From Candidatus Fermentibacteraceae bacterium (GTDB taxonomy: Bacteria; Fermentibacterota; Fermentibacteria; Fermentibacterales; JCC-6): a DNA stretch of 6,346 bases. The DNA is taken from the NCBI GenBank assembly GCA_029932015.1, contig JAOZQW010000077.1, positions 2,309 through 8,654 on the forward strand, given 5' to 3'. Positions 1 to 4,907 of this stretch are shown here, piece by piece. The notes beneath the pieces are model-generated. The model saw only the letters and a program-made list of their open reading frames with translations. It was not told the origin of the DNA and ran no database searches. How positions within the stretch are numbered: position 1 is the stretch's first letter; every line of letters starts with the position of its first letter. Position numbers and translations under genes: made by a program.

Positions 1-18
1 AGAAGAAGGGAGAGTAGA

Positions 19-891
19 GTGTTGCCCAGCGGAGCAATAACAGCCCTGGTCACTCCTTTCAGCGGCGGGAAGCTTGACCTTCCCGCCCTGCGAGGGTTTG
101 TCGACTGGCAGATAGAACAGGGTATAGATGGTCTTCTAGCCTGCGGCTGCACCGGTGAAGCGGCCACTCTCTCTACACTGGAACACCTACAGGTAGTGCA
201 GACAGTTATGGATTCTGTCCGTGGAAGAGTGCCTGTCTTTGCCGGATCAGGCAAAAACGATACGGCGGCCACAGTGGAACTCTCAAAGCAAACCGCGGCA
301 CTCGGCGTCGACGGACTTCTTCTCATAACTCCATACTACAACAAGCCTACCGCTGAAGGGCAGTACCGGCATTTCACGACGGTTGCCGACAGCGTGAACT
401 GCGATGTGATCCTTTACAATGTTCCCGGACGAACGGGAGTCTCCATCGAACCCGCGACCGTAGCGCGGCTTGCAGGGCATCCCCGGATAACCGCCATCAA
501 GGATGCAGCAGGCTCTGCCGAACGCGTCACTGCGATACGCTGTCTCTGCGATGATATAGCCATCCTGAGTGGAGATGACGCCATCGCGATGGCCCAGGTG
601 GCTCTCGGGGCCGTCGGTGTCATATCGGTCATTTCCAATATCGCCCCCGCTGAGATGTCCTCTCTCATGAGGCTGACCTCTTCCGGTTCTCTTATTGAAG
701 CGAGGGAAATACAGGAGAAACTCTATCCGGTCATGGGAGCAATGTTCCTTGAGACAAATCCTGCTCCTGTCAAGAAGGCTCTCAGTCTGATGGGGATGAT
801 AAAGGACGAATTGAGACTGCCTCTTGTGCCGCTCACAGATATTTTCGTCCCTGATCTGGAGATAGTACTGGCGGAGGCAGGGCTGATTTGA
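19..891 (+). CDS. dapA: 4-hydroxy-tetrahydrodipicolinate synthase (DapA)
   Basis: This enzyme condenses pyruvate with aspartate semialdehyde, the first committed step of the diaminopimelate/lysine pathway in the cytoplasm. The 290-residue protein is full length for the family and is a TIM-barrel class I aldolase. Visible landmarks are the substrate loop GCTGEAATL (43-51), TPYYNKP (104-110) with Tyr107, YNVPGRTG (133-140) with Tyr133 and Arg138, and the Schiff-base lysine Lys161 in AIKDAAG. GVISVISN near 200 and NPAPVKKAL near 247 also fit. The numbering matches E. coli DapA closely, which makes the residue 44 change notable: E. coli has Thr44 of the Thr44/Tyr107/Tyr133 proton relay, and this protein has Cys. 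The start is GTG at 19, followed by TTG; GGGAG lies at 8-12 with 6 nt spacing. The stop overlaps the dapB start by 4 nt (TTGA), and this adjacency supports dapA over related N-acetylneuraminate or KDG aldolases. Confidence 0.95.
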   Translation: MLPSGAITALVTPFSGGKLDLPALRGFVDWQIEQGIDGLLACGCTGEAATLSTLEHLQVVQTVMDSVRGRVPVFAGSGKNDTAATVELSKQTAALGVDGLLLITPYYNKPTAEGQYRHFTTVADSVNCDVILYNVPGRTGVSIEPATVARLAGHPRITAIKDAAGSAERVTAIRCLCDDIAILSGDDAIAMAQVALGAVGVISVISNIAPAEMSSLMRLTSSGSLIEAREIQEKLYPVMGAMFLETNPAPVKKALSLMGMIKDELRLPLVPLTDIFVPDLEIVLAEAGLI

Positions 892-1628
892 TTTCTATAG
901 CCGTATTCGGCAGCGAGGGTCGCATGGGAAGGCTCCTTCAGGAGGAGACCGGCACATCAGTGCTTGCCTGCTATGACTCCCGCCCACCTGGACTGGATGC
1001 TGATACACCACTGCCCGATGGGGTAGAGGTCGTGATCGATTTCTCCCTTCCTTCGGCATGGAGCGATCTTGACAGGCTTCTGGAGCGCAGGAAGGATGTC
1101 GCTCTAGTGACGGGAACTACCGGCATAGGTCCTGAGGGTGAAGAACTCCTTCGGAAGTGGGCGCTGGTCAGACCCGTCTTCAGGTCGGCCAACATGAGTT
1201 TGGGTGTCTTCGTTCTCGGCAGATTACTCGCAGAGGCAGCTCAACTGCTCGGAGACGACTTTGATCTGGAGATCGTGGAGTTCCATCACAGGGGCAAGGT
1301 CGACAGTCCGAGCGGCACTGCAATCAGGTTATTCGAGATATGGCGGGACTCACGGAATGCCGCTCATATGCTTAATGGCAGGCATGGCGCCGCAGGACCG
1401 AGAACTCCGGATGAGATTGGGATGCACTCCGTCCGCGGAGGCGATGTAGCAGGTGAACACCAGCTCCATCTTCTAGGTGACGGTGAGAGACTCCTCCTTT
1501 CGCATGCCGCTACCGGCAGGAGGACCTTCGCGCTCGGTGCTCTCAGGGCTGCACAGTTCATCATCGGGAGAGAGCCGGGCATTTACGGCATGGAAGACCT
1601 GGCCGTTGCAGGGAGAGCGGAACAGTGA
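888..1628 (+). CDS. dapB: 4-hydroxy-tetrahydrodipicolinate reductase (DapB)
   Basis: This enzyme carries out the NAD(P)H-dependent reduction of the DapA product to tetrahydrodipicolinate, the next step toward diaminopimelate and lysine. The 246-residue protein is a little shorter than the E. coli enzyme (273). The N-terminal Rossmann nucleotide loop is VFGSEGRMG (6-14), DFSLPSA (51-57) follows strand 4, and VTGTTG is at 74-79. The catalytic/substrate motif EFHHRGKVDSPSGTA (131-145) carries the His pair 133-134, Lys137 and the PSGTA loop. The C-terminal HAATGRRTFALGALRAA (206-222) is also typical of the family. The start is TTG at 888, inside the dapA stop (TTGA overlap), with GGAGG at 873-877 ten nt upstream. 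The reading frame and the conserved N-terminus leave no better start. The 3' end overlaps the next gene by 4 nt, so translational coupling is expected on both sides. Confidence 0.95.
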   Translation: MISIAVFGSEGRMGRLLQEETGTSVLACYDSRPPGLDADTPLPDGVEVVIDFSLPSAWSDLDRLLERRKDVALVTGTTGIGPEGEELLRKWALVRPVFRSANMSLGVFVLGRLLAEAAQLLGDDFDLEIVEFHHRGKVDSPSGTAIRLFEIWRDSRNAAHMLNGRHGAAGPRTPDEIGMHSVRGGDVAGEHQLHLLGDGERLLLSHAATGRRTFALGALRAAQFIIGREPGIYGMEDLAVAGRAEQ

Positions 1629-2446
1629 TAAGAGAGCCTGTCGTAGCCGGGACATTCTATCCGGATGACAGGAATGTCCTGTACGGCAAGGTCTATGGCT
1701 TCATGAGAGATGCGGCCTGTGACTCTCTGTCCGGTCTGATCGGTCTTGTAAGTCCTCATGCGGGTTACATTTACTCCGGTGCTGTAGCAGGAACCGCTTA
1801 TGCATCCGCACCGGAAACCGTCGATACAGTCGTTATTGTCGCTCCATCGCACCGGTACCCCCTCAGGGGGTATTCGGTCTTCGATGGCGCCGGATTTAGA
1901 ACTCCCCTGGGGATCGTCTCAATCGACAGGGAGTTGACATCCGCACTTCTGGAGGCCGGCTGCATGTTCCAGCCTGCGGCGCATATGAGCGAGCATTCGG
2001 CTGAAGTCCAGGTCCCCTTCATTCAGGTCAGATGGCCTGATGCGGATATCGCAGTGATACTCCAGGGCGACAGTTCCGAAGCCGCTTCGAAGCGTCTTGC
2101 AGAATTGCTCTCATCTGCACTTTCAGCCAGAGACAGAACTCTCGTGGTGGCATCAAGCGACCTTTCGCACTATCACCCTCTGCGACTTGCATCTGCAATG
2201 GACGAAAGGCTCATCAGTGCATTCTGCAGCGGTGATCCGGAGAAGATAGAGGCACTCATCGAGGATGGTGAGGCTGAAGCCTGCGGTTCCGGACCGATGA
2301 TGACCATGATGCACTACTGCCTTCTCGGCGGATGCACGGATTTCGGCAGGATATCCTATGACACTTCAGCAACTGCCAGCGGGGATAGAAGTGCTGTAGT
2401 CGGATATTTCTCCGGGTATGCGGCTCGGAAGGGGGATCCCCTGTGA
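1625..2446 (+). CDS. amrB: Memo-family protein (AmmeMemoRadiSam system protein B)
   Basis: This is a 273-residue member of the Memo family, which shares a fold with class III (LigB-like) extradiol dioxygenases. Its bacterial role is not established. The N-terminal signature REPVVAGTFYP (3-13) is characteristic. The putative metal-site residues described for human MEMO1 (His49, His81, His192, Cys244) have clear counterparts: His45 in SPHAGYIYSG, His76 in APSHRYPLRGY, His182 in SSDLSHYHP, and Cys220 in ACGSGPMM. EHSAEVQVPF (123-132) is another family motif. The start is GTG at 1625 (GTGA overlap with the dapB stop), with GGGAG at 1611-1615 as the ribosome site. It is followed with a 4-nt overlap by an AMMECR1 gene, the standard partner of this family, which makes the call firm. 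The third member, a radical SAM protein, is absent from the window. The molecular function is unknown. Confidence 0.9.
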   Translation: MIREPVVAGTFYPDDRNVLYGKVYGFMRDAACDSLSGLIGLVSPHAGYIYSGAVAGTAYASAPETVDTVVIVAPSHRYPLRGYSVFDGAGFRTPLGIVSIDRELTSALLEAGCMFQPAAHMSEHSAEVQVPFIQVRWPDADIAVILQGDSSEAASKRLAELLSSALSARDRTLVVASSDLSHYHPLRLASAMDERLISAFCSGDPEKIEALIEDGEAEACGSGPMMTMMHYCLLGGCTDFGRISYDTSATASGDRSAVVGYFSGYAARKGDPL

Positions 2447-2997
2447 CATCAACTGAAGAGAGGAGACTGCTGCTGAAGCTGGCAAGAGCTTCAGTACTCG
2501 CCGCCGCTGAGGGGACCGCACTCCCTGAAGTGCCGGATGGATCACCCTTCGACCGGACGGGCGGCGCCTTTGTCACGCTCAAGACCGGTTCTGGCGCTCT
2601 CAGAGGATGTATAGGTCATTTCATCGGGGTCGGCTCCTTAGGAGATACAGTTGCGGCAATGGCTGCATCGGCCGCTGTCCATGATCCCAGATTCCGACCT
2701 GTGACACCTGATGAAGTGGGAGGACTCCTGATTCAGCTGTCGCTTCTCAGTCCAATGTCCCCTGCGAAGGCGGAAGAGGTTGTTCCAGGTATTCATGGCA
2801 TCTATGTAAGGTCAGGACCATATTCGGGGACTCTCCTGCCGCAGGTTGCAGAGGAGGAGGGATGGGACAGGGAGACGCTCCTTGCCCATACATGCATGAA
2901 GGCCGGGCTTTCGCCGGATGCATGGAAGGATGGAGACAGAATTGCGATTCAAACATATACTGCCGAGGTATTCGGCGAATCATCTGAAGGGAACTGA
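2443..2997 (+). CDS. amrA: AMMECR1-domain protein (AmmeMemoRadiSam system protein A)
   Basis: This is a 184-residue single-domain AMMECR1 protein, close to the usual bacterial and archaeal length. Family hallmarks are GAFVTLKT (41-48), the near-invariant LRGCIGH (53-59), DPRFRPVTPDE (81-91), and QLSLLSPM (98-105). GTLLPQVAEEEGWDRETLL (129-147), CMKAGL (151-156) and the terminal YTAEVFGE (172-179) complete the set. Cys56 in LRGCIG is the obvious candidate functional residue. No biochemical activity is established for the family; the human homologue was named for a contiguous-gene deletion syndrome. The start is GTG at 2443, overlapping the Memo stop by 4 nt (GTGA). A strong purine-rich ribosome site (GGAAGGGGGA, 2427-2436) lies 6 nt upstream. 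The tight coupling to Memo suggests equimolar production or a complex; this is inference. Confidence 0.92.
   Translation: MTSTEERRLLLKLARASVLAAAEGTALPEVPDGSPFDRTGGAFVTLKTGSGALRGCIGHFIGVGSLGDTVAAMAASAAVHDPRFRPVTPDEVGGLLIQLSLLSPMSPAKAEEVVPGIHGIYVRSGPYSGTLLPQVAEEEGWDRETLLAHTCMKAGLSPDAWKDGDRIAIQTYTAEVFGESSEGN
2987..2992 (+). promoter_or_regulatory. Ribosome binding site bearing on the lipoprotein start
   Basis: AAGGGA lies within the last codons of the AMMECR1 gene. It sits 6 nt before a GTG at 2999 and 12 nt before the ATG at 3005, both in the lipoprotein frame. Spacing favours GTG 2999, which adds only Val-Gly in front of Met; codon preference favours ATG 3005. The signal peptide and lipobox are the same either way. 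Confidence 0.45.
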
Positions 2998-3004
2998 AGT
3001 GGGT

Positions 3005-3637
3005 ATGAGATACTTTATCGTTGCATCCGTACTGATGCTTGTCGCCTGCAGCATGCCGGGGATGGGAGAGATCGAGGAGAGGATGGAGGAGCTGGAGACT
3101 ACAGTCACCTATGACGACAGCGCAGTGAACGACAGGCTACAGGAACTCGAAGGTGAACTTGCCGACCTCGAGGTGCTTGTCACAGGCATGGATATCGACC
3201 AGTTCGAGGGAGGTCCTGATTCCACAGGCAGAACCAGCTCACGCCCTTCGCCTGGAGTGGCATCTGCCGATTTCGAGGGATTGCTGGAATCCGTGGATGA
3301 ACTCACAGAGTCTCTCGCAGACGTGCCCGACAGCATTCAGGCTCTCGGCCGAACCCTCACCGACCTTGATGACAGCCTGATTGCGGCCAGGGAGGACATC
3401 GAGGAAATGGTACTCCAGATGGACAGTCTTGCTCTCGAGAACGATTCACTTCGTGACGAGCTCGGTTCTCTCGAGTGGCAGATCTCCGATCTCAGGACCC
3501 AGTTCAATCAGATAGGAGCCAGGAGCGGAGACTCCGGTTCCGGAGGAACACGTCCGGGAACTGAAGGCGGAACAACAGGCGGAAGCACCGGCGGCAGAGA
3601 TTCAGGCGGATCGAGCGGCGGAGGCGGCGGACGCTAG
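3005..3637 (+). CDS. Small coiled-coil lipoprotein with Gly/Ser-rich C-terminal tail
   Basis: I do not recognise a named family. From ATG 3005 the protein has 210 residues. Residues 1-15 form a short lipoprotein signal peptide (MRYFIVASVLMLVAC), with lipobox LVAC and acylated Cys15; Ser at +2 does not suggest inner-membrane retention by the E. coli rule. The mature protein is acidic and heptad-rich, with one predicted coil at about 21-62 and a longer one at about 88-172, separated by a Ser/Thr/Pro-rich linker (69-87). The last ~38 residues are almost only Gly, Ser, Thr, Arg and Asp, ending in a run of glycines, and are probably disordered. The gene follows the AMMECR1 stop by a few bases and is presumably cotranscribed with it. 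The layout recalls small envelope lipoproteins that form trimeric or dimeric coils, but no function can be assigned. An in-frame ATG at 2918 would bury the signal peptide internally and is rejected. Confidence 0.8.
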   Translation: MRYFIVASVLMLVACSMPGMGEIEERMEELETTVTYDDSAVNDRLQELEGELADLEVLVTGMDIDQFEGGPDSTGRTSSRPSPGVASADFEGLLESVDELTESLADVPDSIQALGRTLTDLDDSLIAAREDIEEMVLQMDSLALENDSLRDELGSLEWQISDLRTQFNQIGARSGDSGSGGTRPGTEGGTTGGSTGGRDSGGSSGGGGGR

Positions 3638-3680
3638 ATCTTATAGATCTCAGGTAGATCTCAGGCCGGGCCTCAGATCT
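3635..3680. repeat. AGATCT cluster with a perfect 11-bp tandem repeat
   Basis: TAGATCTCAGG occurs twice head to tail, at 3644-3654 and 3655-3665, without mismatch. A partial copy (TAGATCT) begins with the lipoprotein stop codon at 3635. The palindromic hexamer AGATCT is found four times in 45 bp, at 3636, 3645, 3656 and 3675. This may be replication slippage or an operator-like array; the sequence alone does not decide. Confidence 0.8.
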
Positions 3681-3719
3681 TCGATTATTGAAGAAATGAG
3701 GCCCGGCCTCATTTCTTCA
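3663..3719 (+). terminator. Probable transcription terminator with two competing hairpins
   Basis: Hairpin 1 pairs 3663-3682 with 3690-3709: 20 bp with 2 mismatches around a 7-nt loop (GATTATT). Its GC core is AGGCCGGGCCTCA against TGAGGCCCGGCCT. Hairpin 2 is a perfect 31-nt odd palindrome, 3689-3719, centred on 3704, with an A-rich left flank and T-rich right flank (ATTTCTTC). The right arm of hairpin 1 is the left half of hairpin 2, so only one can form at a time. Its position just after the operon's last gene, and the T-rich exit, fit intrinsic termination of the dapA-to-lipoprotein unit. The symmetric A/T flanks would let hairpin 2 act in both directions. There is no long uninterrupted U-tract, so efficiency is uncertain. 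Confidence 0.65.
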
Positions 3720-3736
3720 CGCCTATCAATGGAGAG

Positions 3737-3766
3737 TTGACACCTTCACTCAAGTTGTAGTACTGA
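3737..3766 (+). promoter_or_regulatory. Possible promoter for the FG-GAP protein gene
   Basis: A perfect TTGACA (-35 type) lies at 3737-3742, just past the terminator and about 40 nt before the start codon. No good -10 box follows at the usual 16-18 nt; the best nearby is the weak TAGTAC at 3758-3763 with 15-nt spacing. The position is right for a new transcription unit, but the element is only half convincing. Confidence 0.3.
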
Positions 3767-3769
3767 ATT

Positions 3770-3776
3770 AAGGTGG
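3770..3776 (+). promoter_or_regulatory. Ribosome binding site that fixes the true start of the FG-GAP gene
   Basis: AAGGTGG is a good Shine-Dalgarno sequence placed 3 and 6 nt before two consecutive ATG codons (3780 and 3783). The GTG at 3773 that opens the long propeller frame lies inside this ribosome site and has none of its own. Translation should therefore begin at 3780/3783, in a different frame from the propeller. Confidence 0.6.
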
Positions 3777-4906
3777 TGGATGATGAGAAAAGAAGCAGCA
3801 ATCCAGGCAGTGTTTTCAGCAATCTTCATCCTTGTACCTCTTCAAACGGTACTTTTGGTGCCCCTGAGGACCTGGGGCATTTCTGGGGTCCCTGCGGATC
3901 GATATCTGATCTGAATGATGATGAGCATCTTGATGTTGTGTCGCTGCATGGAGACTCGATGCACGTATTTCTCGGTGATGGCCTCGGCAATTTCGTGAAG
4001 TCCTGGGGATACAATAAGGATCAACAGCATTATTACTATATGTCTACTGAAGTCTGCGATCTGGACCTGGATGGAGATCAGGATCTAATTTGCAGCTACT
4101 ACGATCATGGTCCTAGAAGCTATGGAATTGCTGTTTTCATGGGGAATGGAGACGGTTCTTTCAGTGAAGCTCCGGATATATATGGTTCATATCCAGCTAA
4201 TACAGTGATTCAATACATAGAAGCGGGTGACTTCAACGAGGATTCGTATCCGGATATTGCGGGAGGTGGTTACGCATCTCTGGACGAGTACGCTGTCGGA
4301 GTATTCATCAATCAGCAGGATGGAACATTCCTGGCAAGTGATTCAGCATACTACGAGAACGGCGGTGCTGTACAATACAGTCTAGAAGCTAGGGATATTG
4401 ATCTTGATGGCCATCTGGACTTGAGTATCAGCGGTAATAGTGAGATCATTCCCGGTTACGGAGACGGATACTTTTCCGATGATCCTGATGATGCACTGTT
4501 CTCCAGCGGGACAGCACAGATCCTACTTCGAACATTGTTCTTGGATCTGGATTCCGATCTGGATATCCTCAAATCAGGATCCAACTACATGTGGGTCTAC
4601 CTCAATACCACCATCCAGCTTGGCTGCAGCGAGGGAGAGGGAGCGGTCTCCCGGTTGGTTATTAATGCATCTCCTATCCCATTCACGAGCATTCTGCATG
4701 TCAGTGTGGAAGGCATATCCAGGACACCGGCAATGTTAAGAGTATTCAGCATCACCGGCCGTCTCATTGATGAACTTGCATGTACGAGTTTTGTCTCAGG
4801 AACGGCTGAGTTTACCTGGGAGGCTGCGAACCGACCTCCAGGTGTCTGTATCCTTGATTACTCAGACGGGATCAGTACTGTTTCAGCTCGGGTGCTCAAC
4901 CTCTGA
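3773..4906 (+). CDS. FG-GAP/VCBS-repeat secreted protein with T9SS-like C-terminal domain, apparently frameshifted at its 5' end
   Basis: The open frame gives 377 residues. Acidic calcium-type loops recur at regular 50-56-residue spacing: DLNDDEHLD (46-54), DLDLDGDQD (97-105), DFNEDSYPD (153-161), DIDLDGHLD (208-216), and DLDSDLD (258-264). Each is preceded or followed by GxGDGxF-like strands (for example MGNGDGSF 123-130), as in FG-GAP/VCBS beta-propellers. Residues ~296-377 resemble a type IX sorting domain: NASPIPFTS, then LRVFSITGRLIDEL, then FTWEAANRPPGVCILDYSDG and a final VLNL. The expected role is extracellular or cell-surface binding; no catalytic motif is seen. The first ~25 residues of this frame look non-native: they lie over a signal peptide encoded in the frame starting at ATG 3780. 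True translation probably runs from 3780 and changes frame near 3853-3856. The gene looks more A/T-rich than its neighbours. It ends one base from tyrS, which converges on it. Confidence 0.75.
   Translation: MVDDEKRSSNPGSVFSNLHPCTSSNGTFGAPEDLGHFWGPCGSISDLNDDEHLDVVSLHGDSMHVFLGDGLGNFVKSWGYNKDQQHYYYMSTEVCDLDLDGDQDLICSYYDHGPRSYGIAVFMGNGDGSFSEAPDIYGSYPANTVIQYIEAGDFNEDSYPDIAGGGYASLDEYAVGVFINQQDGTFLASDSAYYENGGAVQYSLEARDIDLDGHLDLSISGNSEIIPGYGDGYFSDDPDDALFSSGTAQILLRTLFLDLDSDLDILKSGSNYMWVYLNTTIQLGCSEGEGAVSRLVINASPIPFTSILHVSVEGISRTPAMLRVFSITGRLIDELACTSFVSGTAEFTWEAANRPPGVCILDYSDGISTVSARVLNL
3780..3914 (+). other. Out-of-frame signal-peptide segment of the FG-GAP protein
   Basis: The frame from ATG 3780 (or 3783) encodes MMRKEAAIQAVFSAIFILVP and continues LQTVLL. 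This is a textbook export signal with a basic n-region and a hydrophobic core at about residues 10-26. It reaches a TGA at 3912-3914 after 44 codons. In the other frame, FG-GAP similarity starts with FGAPED, encoded from 3854. Reading across the T-run at 3853-3856 with one extra T gives ...LQTVLFGAPEDLGHFWG, a sensible junction. I read this as the true 5' end of the propeller gene separated by a 1-nt deletion, an assembly error, or less likely a -1 recoding site. Confidence 0.65.
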
Positions 4907-4907
4907 C

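Noticed and set aside
1204..1449. Open frame overlapping dapB on the same strand
   Set aside because: It runs through the conserved DapB catalytic motif in another frame and has no coding signature of its own.
2256..2582. 108-aa open frame on the - strand across the Memo/AMMECR1 junction
   Set aside because: Low-complexity Ser/Arg-rich translation typical of antisense shadows; both genes on the + strand are solid.
2918..3004. In-frame ATG at 2918 extending the lipoprotein gene by 29 residues
   Set aside because: The extension lies inside the AMMECR1 coding region and would put the signal peptide and lipobox inside the protein; ATG 3005 (or GTG 2999) gives a standard lipoprotein N-terminus.
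3635..3680. CRISPR-like array
   Set aside because: The repeat unit is 11 bp, copies abut without spacers, and only two are perfect.
3853..3856. Programmed -1 ribosomal frameshift as the explanation for the split FG-GAP gene
   Set aside because: The sequence around the T-run is not an X XXY YYZ slippery heptamer and I see no clear downstream pseudoknot; a 1-nt deletion or sequence error is simpler. Kept only as an alternative.
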